DNA of 64,000 nt. It comes from JAJFUI01 sp963754135. GTDB taxonomy: Bacteria > Planctomycetota > Planctomycetia > Pirellulales > Thermoguttaceae. The position numbers were made by a program, and so were the translations under genes. Within the stretch, counting starts at the first letter, position 1, and each line of letters opens with the position of its first letter. Below, piece after piece: positions 26,254 through 35,267 of the stretch. The DNA lies in NCBI GenBank assembly GCA_963754135.1, contig CAVWEY010000003.1:2046001-2110000 (forward strand), given 5' to 3'. The notes under the pieces were generated by a model. That model did not search any database, was not told where the DNA came from, and was given only the letters and a program-made list of their open reading frames with translations.

Positions 26254-27261
26254 ATGGCCGAGGACTATTACAGCATTTTGGGGGTGGCGAGGAACGCCTC
26301 GCCGGCCGAGATTCAGAAGGCCTACCGCGAGTTGGCCCGCAAGCACCATCCCGACATGAACCCGGGCGACAAGACGGCCAAGAAGAAGTTCCAAAAGGTC
26401 CAGGCCGCCTTCGACGTGCTCAACAATCCCGAGAAGCGGGAGATGTACGACCGCTACGGCAGTTCCTTCGAGACGGCCGGCCAGGGCGGACCTCAGAGGA
26501 CCTACACCTGGGGCTGGACGCCCGGCGGCGGGCCGGGGGCCGGGCCAGGCCCCGGCCAGGGCGGCTTCGGCGTCGAAGACATCGACCTCAGCCAGTTCCT
26601 CGGCGAGCGGTTCGGACAGGAGGCGCCCGGCGGAGTGGGGGACCTCTTCGGCCAGTTCCGCCGCGCCGCCGGCAAGTTCCGCCGACCCTCCGGCGCCGCC
26701 CCGCAGGGTCCCCCACGCAGCGGCGATCTGCTCCAGGAGTTGCCGATCCCCTTTACCACGTCCGTCAGCGGCGGCGAAGTCCAGATTGCCGTCCAGCGCC
26801 CCGGCGGCAAGACGGAAACGCTGGCCGTGAAGATTCCGCCGGGCATCGAGGACGGCAAGAAGATCCGCATCCGTGGCCACGGCCAGCCGCCCCACCGTGG
26901 CGGCACGCCCGGCGACATCCTCTTGACCGTCCGCGTCCAGCCGCACCCTTATTTCCACCGCCGCGGCAATCAACTGCACGTCCGCGTGCCGGTCACCTTG
27001 GGCGAGGCCGCCGCGGGGGCCAAGGTAGACGTGCCCACGCCCCGCGGGACCGTCGCGCTCAGCGTTCCGCCCGGCTCTTCCAGCGGCACGAAGCTCCGCG
27101 TGAAGGGGCACGGGGTGACGCCGAAAAACGGCCCCCCCGGCGACCTCTTGGCCGAAATCCAGATCGTCTTGCCCAAGCAACTCAGCGACGCCGACCGCCA
27201 GGCGATCCGCCAGATCGACCAACACTACGCCCAGAACCCTCGCAGCGAGTTGCGGTGGTGA
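26254..27261 (+). CDS. DnaJ-family cochaperone, CbpA-like
   Basis: The 335-residue protein has a J domain at residues 3-70 with the HPD tripeptide in RKHHPDMNPGD, which stimulates DnaK ATPase. A Gly/Pro-rich linker (~85-140) follows, then the two C-terminal beta domains that bind clients. The zinc-finger CxxCxGxG repeats of true DnaJ are absent, so it is a CbpA/class B-type cochaperone. It runs directly into rnpA with 3 bases between. Confidence 0.92.
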   Translation: MAEDYYSILGVARNASPAEIQKAYRELARKHHPDMNPGDKTAKKKFQKVQAAFDVLNNPEKREMYDRYGSSFETAGQGGPQRTYTWGWTPGGGPGAGPGPGQGGFGVEDIDLSQFLGERFGQEAPGGVGDLFGQFRRAAGKFRRPSGAAPQGPPRSGDLLQELPIPFTTSVSGGEVQIAVQRPGGKTETLAVKIPPGIEDGKKIRIRGHGQPPHRGGTPGDILLTVRVQPHPYFHRRGNQLHVRVPVTLGEAAAGAKVDVPTPRGTVALSVPPGSSSGTKLRVKGHGVTPKNGPPGDLLAEIQIVLPKQLSDADRQAIRQIDQHYAQNPRSELRW

Positions 27262-27264
27262 ATT

Positions 27265-27618
27265 GTGGTGCATCAGCGATTCCTTGCCCGGTACCATGTC
27301 CGCCGCGCCGGCGACTTCCAGCGGGCGTACCGCCATCGCCACACTGCGGCCGACCCGTCGATCGTGGTGTTCGGCCATCCCAACGGACTGCCTTACCCGC
27401 GGCTGGGCATCTCCGCCTCGCGGAAGCTCGGCGGCGCGGTGGTCCGCAACCGCTGGAAACGCCTGCTGCGCGAAGCATTCCGCCAAACCCGAGAGCAACT
27501 TCCGCCGGGCCTCGACCTGATCGTGATCCCCCGCGCCGCCGCCCCGCCGCCGTTGGAGTCGCTGCGGGCTTCGCTCGTCCATCTGGCCGACCGCGTGGCA
27601 AGGGGGACCGGAACATGA
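27265..27618 (+). CDS. rnpA: RNase P protein component
   Basis: The 117-residue product carries the family signature RNRWKRLLREAFRQTREQLP in its central basic helix. It also has the expected N-terminus RYHVRRAGDFQRAYRH and the PRLGISASRKLGGAVVRNR strand-helix. It binds RnpB RNA to mature tRNA 5' ends. GTG at 27265 or 27268 serves as the start. The gene usually follows rpmH and precedes yidD/yidC; here it follows a DnaJ gene and is followed by an insertion sequence. Confidence 0.92.
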   Translation: MVHQRFLARYHVRRAGDFQRAYRHRHTAADPSIVVFGHPNGLPYPRLGISASRKLGGAVVRNRWKRLLREAFRQTREQLPPGLDLIVIPRAAAPPPLESLRASLVHLADRVARGTGT

Positions 27619-27628
27619 AACCGCGGCT

Positions 27629-27657
27629 TGGGTGGCACGCCCTGACAGGGCGTGGTA
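27629..27657. repeat. Half copy of family R1 palindrome
   Basis: GGGTGGCACGCCCTGACAGG is present without its facing arm. The left end of the insertion sequence begins 9 bases later, and the missing arm is not found beyond its right end. Confidence 0.75.
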
Positions 27658-27665
27658 CGTCGCAC

Positions 27666-28908
27666 CTGACTTATCCCCACTTTCCGGCCTCGGCCAGGAG
27701 CGCGTGAAGCAGGGCGGCAAATGCTTGTACCGCTGTGAGTTTGATCCGTCGGAGCATCTTTCGGCCGATGAAGAACAGACCGCACGCTCCGGGCCGATTG
27801 TTGCTGCACCACGTACCGGGCGGGTAACGTCTCAGGGCCGTTAGACCGATGCCAAGCAACAGCCAATACGCCAAGGTCAAGAGCAAGAGCAAGCGGTCGA
27901 AACGCTCGGGGCGCGTAAGCTGGGTGTTGCGCAACGCCCAGCCGTGACGCCGGTTCTTTTCGTCCCGGAACAACTCCTCGATCGTCATCCACCGCCCGTA
28001 CAAGTCGGTCCGCTTCCTCACCGAGTAGGGCAGGTCGGTCATCAGGAACCAGCACTCGTCGCGGTCCTTGGGCAAACCCTTCTTCCAACACACGGCCACG
28101 TGCTGCGTCACCGGGTTCTGTTTGCGGAACTGCACGTCCTTCAACAGCCGCTCGGTGCCGCGCTTTACCGGCAAAAGGTCGAGTTTGCCGCGGAATTCGC
28201 GGCACTCCACATGCACCGTGGGCTTGATGCGGATGACGTAGTGAAAGCCCATCTGCTGGCAAGTACGGGCTAGTTCCGTGCGGCCAAAACCGCGGTCCGC
28301 CACCACAATGACCGTGATCCAATCCAGCAGGAGCGCCTTCAATAGCCGGAGCAGACCTTCTTCGAGGTTGTTCTGGCTCTTGGACAACACCCACGCCTCG
28401 TAACTGGCCCAAAGCAGCGGCACTCCCCGGCCGCGAATCACCGCCGCCGCCATGAGGGTGTGGAACGAGCGCACCTCGGTCCAATCGAAGGTGACCAGCA
28501 ACGGGCGGTGTTTCCAGGCCTTGCGGTTCTGGAAAAGCCAACGTAGCGGGCCCTGCATGGCATCGCCGACGTGGACACGGTCGTTGGCTGTAAACCGCCA
28601 GGCCCGCTTGATGCCGTGCTGGGCGGCGCCTGGCGTTCCTCCGCCAGCAATCGGCCCCGTTCCGAGAGGTTCACCCGGCCGACCTGAATTGCCACGGCCA
28701 CCAAATCCGCCAGAGTTTTGGTCTGGCTCTTTCGCAGCCCAAGACATACACTCCTGATCCAGAGCACGGCTTCCATGCCGTTCATGGCGGTTCCCTCCGT
28801 GAGGCGTGGTTGGGTTGGTCCGATTCACACCCAACTGTACACCAATCAACGACTTTCGAGGGACCGCCAGTTTCTCTGCGCGGTACGCTGAAACTGGGGA
28901 TAAGTCAG
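27666..28908. mobile_element. IS4-type insertion sequence, about 1.24 kb
   Basis: The ends are 19-bp inverted repeats, CTGACTTATCCCCACTTTC at 27666-27684 and its mate at 28890-28908, differing by one base. A single transposase gene fills the element and its stop codon lies in the left repeat. No convincing target-site duplication is seen. The element has interrupted the spacer after rnpA. Confidence 0.88.
27671..28785 (-). CDS. IS4-family DDE transposase (frameshifted)
   Basis: The N-terminus MNGMEAVLWIRSVCLGLRKS to LLAEERQ is in one frame. From GAAQHGIKRAWRF on it is in another, so one base near 28628 has been gained or lost. DDE-domain markers are TFDWTEVRSF, VIVVADRGFGRTELA and the IS4-type signature LYGRWMTIEELFRDEKN. 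The C-terminus reads into the left inverted repeat. If the frameshift is real, this copy is inactive. Confidence 0.85.
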
Positions 28909-29066
28909 ACCCCCTCTTCGACGCCCGCGCGGCCGTCGTGCCGGAATGTCCCCTTGACACGCATTAGTGCGGCCAATATGACTACCTCTGGGGGTGCTTT
29001 GACGGGCAGCCCCCAATGCAGCAGGTACACGGCGTGTGCCTGCTACGTTCCCAGACGAGAGGGCCC

Positions 29067-30321
29067 ATGAAACTCTACGAATTTGAAGGCAAGCGGTTGT
29101 TCCAGCGGGCCGGAATCCCCATCCCGCCCGGAAAGGTCGTCGCCTCGGCCGACGAGGCCCGGGGACTGGCTACCCAGTATGGCGACGTGATGGTCAAGGC
29201 CCAAGTCCTCTGGGGACGCCGGGGCAAAGCCAACGCCGTCCTGGCCTGTGCCAACGAGGAGCAAGCGGCGGAGGCCATCACCGGGGCTTCTGGGCCGGAA
29301 GCTCTTCGGCGAAACCGTCCAGAAGGTGCTGGTCGAGAAGAAGCTCGACGTGGCCCAAGAGGTCTACGCGGCTGTGACCTACGTGGGCGCCACGCCGACG
29401 GTGATCGTCTCCGGCCGCGGCGGCATTGACGTCGAGGCGGCCTGCCAGGAGGCGCAGCAGGGCGTTTGGACCCAGCCGGTAAACGTGCTCCGCGGCCTTC
29501 AGCCCGCCAAGGCGGTGGAACTGGCGGACCGGGCGGGGCTGGACGGCGGCGCCAACGTCCTCTTGCGGCTCTACCGCATGTTCGTCGATTACGACGCCAC
29601 CTTGGCCGAGATCAATCCGCTGGTGCGGACCCGCGACGGCCAATGGATCGCCGCCGACGCCAAGGTGGAGATCGACGAGGACGCGATGTTCCGGCAGTCG
29701 GAGTTGAACCTGCCGGAGCGGCTGGGCTCGGGCCGCACGCCCACCCGCCTCGAGCAACTCGCCCTGGAGAACGACCGCAGCGACACCCGCGGCGCCGCCG
29801 GCCGGATGTTCTACGAGTTGGACGGCGACATCGTCGTGCTGGCCTCGGGCGGCGGCACCAGCGTCGAGGCCCTCGACTCGCTCTGCATCCTGGGCGGCAA
29901 GCCGGCCATCTTCACCGAGTACAGCGGCAATCCCACGCCGGAGAAGGTCAAAGGGCTGACGAAGATCGCGCTCATGCACCCCGGTCCGATCCACGCCATC
30001 TGGGTCGTGGGCGGCCGGGCCAACTTCACCGACATCTACGAGACGCTGATCGGCGGCATCATGGGCGGCATCCGCGAGACGGCCGGCTTCGACAAGACGA
30101 TTCCGATTCTCGTCCGCCGGGCCGGCCCGCGCGACGAAGAGGCCTTCGCCCAGCTCAACAAGATTCAGGCCGAGGAGGGCTACCACCTCTTTCTCCGCGG
30201 CATGGCCACCTCCGTGGCCGACTCCGCCCGCATGGTCATCCATCAAGCGAAGAAACACCGGGAACAGAACCAACGTGCTCCTCACGCTCCGCGTGCGGAA
30301 GCCGCATCGTGTGGAACGTGA
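29067..30321 (+). CDS. aclB: ATP-citrate lyase small (ATP-grasp) subunit, succinyl-CoA-synthetase-beta-like (frameshifted)
   Basis: The first 73 codons (MKLYEFEGKRLFQRAGIP, VMVKAQVLWGRRGKA) and the rest (GLLGRKLFGETVQKVLVE) join if one G of GGGG near 29286 is removed, giving about 418 residues. The ATP-grasp fold is followed by a flavodoxin-like domain. VLASGGGTSVEALDSLCILGG, TEYSGNPTPEKV, GGRANFTDIYE and PILVRRAGPRDEE follow the human ACLY N-terminal pattern more closely than SucC. It would phosphorylate citrate using ATP together with the downstream subunit. The start has GAGAGGG five bases upstream. Assignment as AclB-type is by motif recall. Confidence 0.72.
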
Positions 30322-30357
30322 CCATTCCAAATAGCCCGAAGGGCTTGTGATAGGACA

Positions 30358-30531
30358 GCCCAGGGTTGCCGCTCCGAGCGGCTACCCTGGGATGAAGGCG
30401 AGACAAGATGAAGATACCCCGAAGGGGTTTCATAGAGCGGCGTCACGCTCGCCTACACAACCCTTTCAGGGTTGAATGGATCGGCACTGGCCGTTTTCCC
30501 AGGGTAGCCGCTCGGAGCGGCAACCTTGGGC
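30358..30531. repeat. Inverted repeat with 34-bp arms between the acl genes
   Basis: Arms 30358-30391 and 30498-30531 match in inverted orientation at 33 of 34 positions (GCCCAGGGTTGCCGCTCCGA type). Inside lie smaller pairs such as AACCCTTTCAGGGTT and CCCCGAAGGGG. The segment separates aclB from the Imm32-like gene and could weaken their cotranscription. Confidence 0.85.
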
Positions 30532-30630
30532 TGACCTACGGAATCCCTTCGGGATAAGCCGGGGTGAGCTTGCCGCACTCGTCGCGCGAATTACTCCGGA
30601 GATTATCGCCGCAAGAAGAGCGTTGGGGGA

Positions 30631-30924
30631 ATGAATATGAACAGAGAATTCACGTACGTTGTGCCCGCTGTTCGCGAATGCGAGTTCCCGGAAATCAAAA
30701 GAGAAGAAGGAGCGGTGGTATCATGCAGAGTGTGTCCCGACAACGAGGTGCAAATCGTCGGGAACAGCAAGGGTTTGATCTATTTGGCTAAGAATCTTGC
30801 GGCTATGGCACTGCTTGAGAAACATAATGGTTTGCATGTGCATCTTGAGCCAGAATCAGATCCGCTTGAATCTGGGAGGGCAACGCTGACAATCTGCAAT
30901 CTTGACTTCGGAGGGATTGAATAG
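30631..30924 (+). CDS. Imm32-like small protein
   Basis: The 97-residue product contains VQIVGNSKGLIYLAKNLAAM, then NGLHVHLEPESDPLESGRAT and LTICNLDF, which resembles the Imm32 family of predicted polymorphic-toxin immunity proteins. Its GC content and codon use are lower and unlike the acl genes on both sides. No toxin gene is nearby. GGGGGA precedes the ATG at 30637 by an ideal distance, so that start is an alternative to 30631. Its stop overlaps the aclA GTG by one base, and the aclA ribosome-binding site lies within its last codons. Confidence 0.6.
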   Translation: MNMNREFTYVVPAVRECEFPEIKREEGAVVSCRVCPDNEVQIVGNSKGLIYLAKNLAAMALLEKHNGLHVHLEPESDPLESGRATLTICNLDFGGIE

Positions 30925-33086
30925 TGACCATGCTGATCGACAAACACACACGCGTCTTGATTCAAGGCATCACGGGCAAGCAGGGGCGGCGGGTGTCGAT
31001 GGAGATGCTCGACTACGGCACGCACGTCTCGGCCGGCGTCACGCCCGGCAAAGGCGGGCAGGACGTCTACGGCGTGCCCGTCTACGACTCCGTGGCCGAG
31101 GCCCTCCACGAGCATCCCGAGGTGAACACCAGCCTGGTTTCCGTGCCGCGGGAGGGGACCAAGGACGCCGCGATCGAGGCCATGTCCTCCGGCAAAATCC
31201 GGCTGGTGAACGTGCTGACCGAGGGCCTGCCGCGGCTGGACGCCGCCCAGATCGTCCAAGCGGGCAAGGAATACGGCGTGCGGGTCGTCGGCCCCGCCTC
31301 CGTCGGCATGATCAACCCCATCGACCGCGTGAAGATCGGGGCCATCGGCGGGAACGATCCGGGCGTGTTCTATCCCGGCGAAATCGCCATCTTCTCCAAG
31401 AGCGGCGGCATGTGCCTCTCCATCGCCACCGAAATCTTCAACGCCCTGGGCCACGGCACGAGCATCGTCGTGGGCATTGGCGGCGACCGCATCTCCGGCA
31501 CCAATTTCAAGGACCTCCTGGAACTGGTGCGCGACGACGAGCGGACCAAGCTGGTGATCCTCAACGGCGAGGTGGGCGGAAGCTACGAGGAAGAGGCCGC
31601 CCGCTATATCCAAGAGACCCGCTACCCGAAGCCGGTCATCGCCCGGATCACCGGCGTCGGCGCCCAGAACATTTTTCCCCGCGGCTCGCGGATGGGCCAC
31701 GCCGGGGCCATCATCGGCGAAGGCCGTACGGGCACCTACGAGAGCAAGGTCGAGGCCTTCGAGCGGGCGGGGGTCAAGGTGGCCAAGACGCCCGAAGACC
31801 TGGTGGACTTCGTCGATCACGTGCTGCCTCGCCGCCGCCAGGACTTCGAGGCCCCGCTGACCAAGGACTTCGAGCTGGTGAGCATCTCGAAGCAGAAGCT
31901 CGAAAACCTCAAGAGCCAGGTGCGGGCCGTGCAAATCCGCACCCACCTGACCCACATCATCGACGGCATGCCTTACTTCCGCGGCCGCCCCTTGCCGCAA
32001 CTGATGCGGCAATACTCCGTGCCGCAGATGATCTACGAGGCCCTGACCAAGGAGGACGACGGCACGGAGCAGGCCGCCCAGTTGGCCCAGGACCTTGTCC
32101 TTTGCGCCACGACCAATCCGACCAGCGAGGCCGCGCGGCAGGCTGCCGTGGCCTCATTCCGGGGCGGCTCGCCGATGAACGTGGCCATCAGCGCGGGCCT
32201 GTTGACCGCGCCGGCCGCCGGAGGGAACCCGCTGCCGGCCAGCCTGCACGACCGCTACTCGCCCGCCCAGGCCGACGCCCTGGCGCTGGTGCCGCAGGTG
32301 GTCGACCTGGTGGCCGCCATCTTGGGCAACCAACTCACATGGAGCGGCCAGGAGCGGATCGAGGTTACGATGTTCACCGCCCTGTCGGGCCGCAAGCCGT
32401 CCGAGGCCGAGGCGGCGTTGATGCGGGCCGTGTTCATCTCGTGCGTCGATCACACGCCGGCCACGCCCTCCTCGCTGGCCGCCATCACCTCCTATTCCGG
32501 CGGCAATCTATTGAGGACTGCCTTGGCGGCGGGCATTTCCGCGATGGGCGACTCCCACGCCGGCGCCGGCGAGGGAACCGCTCGAATCCTGCTCGATTTC
32601 GTCTCGAAAATGCGCCAGGCCCAAGCCGCCGGCGGCGTCTTCGAGGCCGACGGCGTGCGGATCGCCGACCGCAAGGACCTGGCCGCCTACATCATCAACA
32701 AGATCACCGGGGCCTACGGCGGCGAGAAGGGGAGAATCCCCGGCTACGGACACCGCTATTACGGACTGTACGGCAAGGACCCGCGGGCCAGCACGCTCTT
32801 GAGCATCGCGCAGGAACTGGGACTGGCCGGCGAATACTGTACGCTGGCCGCCGAAATCGAGGCCATTCTGAAAAAGAAAAAGTCGATGGCGCTGTGCTTC
32901 AACGTCGACGGCGTGATCGGCGCGATCTTGTGCGACCTGAAACTCCCGGCGGAGACCGGCAAGGCGTTCTTCATCATTCCCCGGACCGTCGGCTTGCTCG
33001 GGCAACTCTTGGAGCAGGACCCCGGCTCGTTCTTCCGCTTGCAGAACGACTCCGTGATCTATATCGGCCCGGCCGTGCGGAGTTGA
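30924..33086 (+). CDS. aclA: ATP-citrate lyase large subunit (succinyl-CoA-synthetase-alpha plus citryl-CoA-lyase domains)
   Basis: The 720-residue protein fuses a CoA-binding/ligase region (RVLIQGITGKQGRRVSMEML, KSGGMCLSIATEI, and the phosphohistidine motif RMGHAGAIIG) to a citrate-synthase-fold domain from about residue 420. The latter has CVDHTPATPSSLAAITSYSG, GYGHRYYGLYGKDPRAS and CFNVDGVIGAILCDL, matching the citryl-CoA lyase part of ACLY. The paired enzyme would make acetyl-CoA and oxaloacetate from citrate, CoA and ATP. GTG 30924 has GGAGGG 9 bases upstream. The last 87 bases are duplicated at 35268-35354. Confidence 0.78.
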   Translation: MTMLIDKHTRVLIQGITGKQGRRVSMEMLDYGTHVSAGVTPGKGGQDVYGVPVYDSVAEALHEHPEVNTSLVSVPREGTKDAAIEAMSSGKIRLVNVLTEGLPRLDAAQIVQAGKEYGVRVVGPASVGMINPIDRVKIGAIGGNDPGVFYPGEIAIFSKSGGMCLSIATEIFNALGHGTSIVVGIGGDRISGTNFKDLLELVRDDERTKLVILNGEVGGSYEEEAARYIQETRYPKPVIARITGVGAQNIFPRGSRMGHAGAIIGEGRTGTYESKVEAFERAGVKVAKTPEDLVDFVDHVLPRRRQDFEAPLTKDFELVSISKQKLENLKSQVRAVQIRTHLTHIIDGMPYFRGRPLPQLMRQYSVPQMIYEALTKEDDGTEQAAQLAQDLVLCATTNPTSEAARQAAVASFRGGSPMNVAISAGLLTAPAAGGNPLPASLHDRYSPAQADALALVPQVVDLVAAILGNQLTWSGQERIEVTMFTALSGRKPSEAEAALMRAVFISCVDHTPATPSSLAAITSYSGGNLLRTALAAGISAMGDSHAGAGEGTARILLDFVSKMRQAQAAGGVFEADGVRIADRKDLAAYIINKITGAYGGEKGRIPGYGHRYYGLYGKDPRASTLLSIAQELGLAGEYCTLAAEIEAILKKKKSMALCFNVDGVIGAILCDLKLPAETGKAFFIIPRTVGLLGQLLEQDPGSFFRLQNDSVIYIGPAVRS
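33000..33086 (+). repeat. Left copy of 87-bp direct repeat (aclA 3' end)
   Basis: Identical to 35268-35354 except at two positions, both third-codon positions that leave the encoded Arg-Ser-stop unchanged. The first 80 bases match without a gap. It contains the natural end of aclA. Confidence 0.95.
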
Positions 33087-33185
33087 CCGCCTTGCTCGCA
33101 ACTCGTGCCGTGTGCCGATTCCTGGCCGCCGGTTTGGTGCAGAGCAGCTTCTCGTCGGTGCGTTCCTAACACCGATAGCTGGTGC

Positions 33186-33650
33186 TCAGATGTGAAGGAT
33201 TCGGCCTGCGAGGACAACTCCTTGTGCCGCAAGCCGACGTCCCTGGGGGCTGTTCTTCGTAACAGTGACTCTGCCGCTGGCGATCCAGTAATACCGGCAC
33301 CGCATCCGTTCAAGCAAGGGTGCCGACGAGGCCAGCCATTTTCTGAGCCACGAATGCTTTTCGCATACCTCCGCGGCACCGCGAGCATTTGCAGGATGAA
33401 TTTCGATCCAGAAAATGCACTCGGGGTTCCCTCTCTTCCGCACCCCGACCGCGTAGTCCCACCGGGCACCGTGAATACCTGCACCGGCCAAACCTGCCTC
33501 AATATCCACGCTTCCCGTGAGATCGCGCGGTTCCCCGGCAACAATTCTCTGCCGGTCGCAACTCTTTAGACCCTGAAGGCCGCTCCGGTACACATCCTTC
33601 AAGGCGGGGGTGCCGCTCACAGCATCGCGAAAAGTCATAGGCATCCTCAT
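33186..33650 (-). CDS. Uncharacterised partner of the AAA ATPase
   Basis: The 154-residue protein starts MRMPMTFRDAVSG. The conserved-looking core is GSVDIEAGLAGAG, RWDYAVGVRKRG, ECIFWIEIHPANA, SWLRKWL and YYWIASGRV, ending RRLAAQGVVLAGRIL. The order Asp ... Glu-x-His on a predicted strand recalls a degenerate PD-(D/E)xK nuclease core, but this is only a visual impression. Its start overlaps the ATPase stop (ATGA at 33647-33650), so the two are made together. A DNA-linked effector is the working guess. Confidence 0.6.
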   Translation of the reverse strand: MRMPMTFRDAVSGTPALKDVYRSGLQGLKSCDRQRIVAGEPRDLTGSVDIEAGLAGAGIHGARWDYAVGVRKRGNPECIFWIEIHPANARGAAEVCEKHSWLRKWLASSAPLLERMRCRYYWIASGRVTVTKNSPQGRRLAAQGVVLAGRILHI

Positions 33651-34811
33651 CCCGTCGAATCGCTTACGACCTCGGCCACCGCCTCGGCAACCCGCCCACT
33701 GAAATCCGTCAGCCCACCCCAACCCGATTCCGCCGTCTCTGCGGCGCCGGGATCAAGACCTGAAATGTCACTGGTTCGGCCCGAGTCTGGATCATAGTAG
33801 TACACCCTAGCATCCTTGTTCAGCACATCCTCTGCCATAGACTTCATGTTCTGTGCGGCCGTCACGTCAAACATCTCCAGAAACTTCTTGGCAGGTCCGT
33901 TGTGCTGCTGGAATATCTTGAGAGCCCACACCACGTCCAAGACATGCGGCGAGTGCGTGGAGATGCAGACTCGGTAGTTCCGAGACAACAGTTCGAGAAC
34001 GAGTAGCATGACCGCGGATATGGCTTTCGGATGAAGTCCCATTTCCGGTTCTTCAATAACGACCCATTCGATGTCGCCTCGTCGCGAGATCTTGGTCGGC
34101 GGAAGCAGCCAGTAGAAGCCCAGCAGCAGCGGAACGAATTCCCGCTGCCCAGCAGACCAGACCATGAAGGGTAGAGACTCATTTGCTTCGGCGGTCTTAG
34201 TCTTCAGCACGAGACGCTTCTGCGCACCGTGTTTGTCCACATGCAGTCCGAACTTGGCGAACACTGTCTTGTTCAGCAACTCGCGAACCTCTGCTTTAAG
34301 GCGCTTTGTTTGAGGAAACAGGGCTTCTCCCGGTCCCATTCCCGACTCAATTTGGAGGCGAATTTTGTCGCTGAAATCTCTGACACAAAACGGGTCGCCT
34401 GCGCTATAATCCGTAAAGGGACGCGGCCACCCTCTCCCCAGCGTCAAGACACGCTGCGCAGGGAATGAAGAACATGGTCTCCTTCCACTTGCTCCTTTGA
34501 TGGCCGATTAGTCTGCCGATATCCACGTCTTCACCCCGGAACACGACCTTGCTTCGCTGCTCCCGCCAAACACTGCGCATTCCTTCGCCAAGGTAGATGT
34601 CCAGGAACCGTTCGATGTCCTTCTCCCAATTCAGCCCGTGCCGCTTCAGCTCGTGAAGCACTGCGCCAGTGTCGATGAGGAGCTTCATAAGCTCCAGAAA
34701 AATGCTCTTACCCGTGGCTTGGGGGCCGACCAAGACAGTCAGATCACCGAATTGGACATTTGCGTCTCTAATCTGCCCCAGATTTGAGACTTGAAGCGTC
34801 GTGGCAGGCAT
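33647..34811 (-). CDS. OLD/RecF-like AAA ATPase of a two-gene module (frameshifted)
   Basis: The N-terminus MPATTLQVSNLGQIRDANVQ with Walker A LVGPQATGKS is in one frame and the remainder in another. Dropping one base near 34460 joins ETMFFIP to AQRVLTLGRGWPRPF, giving about 388 residues. ABC-type signature WSAGQREF, Walker B WVVIEEPEMGLHP and H-loop ISTHSPHVLD complete the nucleotide site. There is no TOPRIM domain. Such ATPases drive several anti-phage systems with a small effector. GGAGGTGAAC precedes the ATG. Codon use differs from neighbouring genes. Confidence 0.8.
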
Positions 34812-35267
34812 GTTCACCTCCGGAGGGTCAACGATTGTTGCGTCGGTCCTGGGTATCCGTGGCGGTCTATTAACGGCCATTCTGTTTGACCGCGAGACCC
34901 CTGCAATCAGTGTCAAAGGTTCAAACTACACGTCCAATTTCCGCGGCTCTCGCGCGTGTTTCTCCGCGATTTCGAGGCTGACGTCCGCACCATCGCGCGG
35001 CCGGCACCACGCACGGTCGCTGGTGGCCAGCCGCAACGGCTTCACCTCTGCGCACCGGCGATAACACGCTGCTCGTGCGACATCAAGGTGGTATCAGTAT
35101 ATCCGATCCCAGCCCGCAAACAAGACCCATAGCGGGACGACTCGCCCAACGGGCTCCTGATGTCACAGTGGTCCGATATCGGCGGGTAATGACCGCAATA
35201 GCACGCCGTTGCCTAGGACGCGAGGGCGGCGGTGTCATTGAAAAAGCGGCCGGCGGGCCGTAAAGTA

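Larger units (their letters stand above)
33087..35267. mobile_element. Putative integrated module at the aclA 3' end (ATPase and partner gene)
   Basis: This ~2.2-kb lower-GC segment lies between two direct copies of the aclA 3' end. It holds a two-gene minus-strand operon and about 450 bases without a gene (34812-35267), which presumably contains its promoter. No integrase or transposase gene is present. The boundaries are inferred from the direct repeat, so the mobile nature is a hypothesis. Confidence 0.5.

Noticed and set aside
27666..28908. Target-site duplication of the insertion sequence
   Set aside because: Only a 2-base match (AC) is seen at the two edges, which is too short to be meaningful.
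29067..33086. Plain succinyl-CoA synthetase (sucC/sucD)
   Set aside because: The downstream protein is about 720 residues with a citrate-synthase-fold half, which SucD lacks, and the small subunit resembles ACLY.
29067..33086. Claim that the organism fixes carbon by the reductive TCA cycle
   Set aside because: Only the citrate-cleaving step is visible. No other key enzyme is in the window, and citrate lyase has other uses.
33186..34811. Assignment to Septu, AbiL or PARIS
   Set aside because: The partner has no HNH motif and neither protein shows a TOPRIM or RloB-type signature, so a known system name is not justified.
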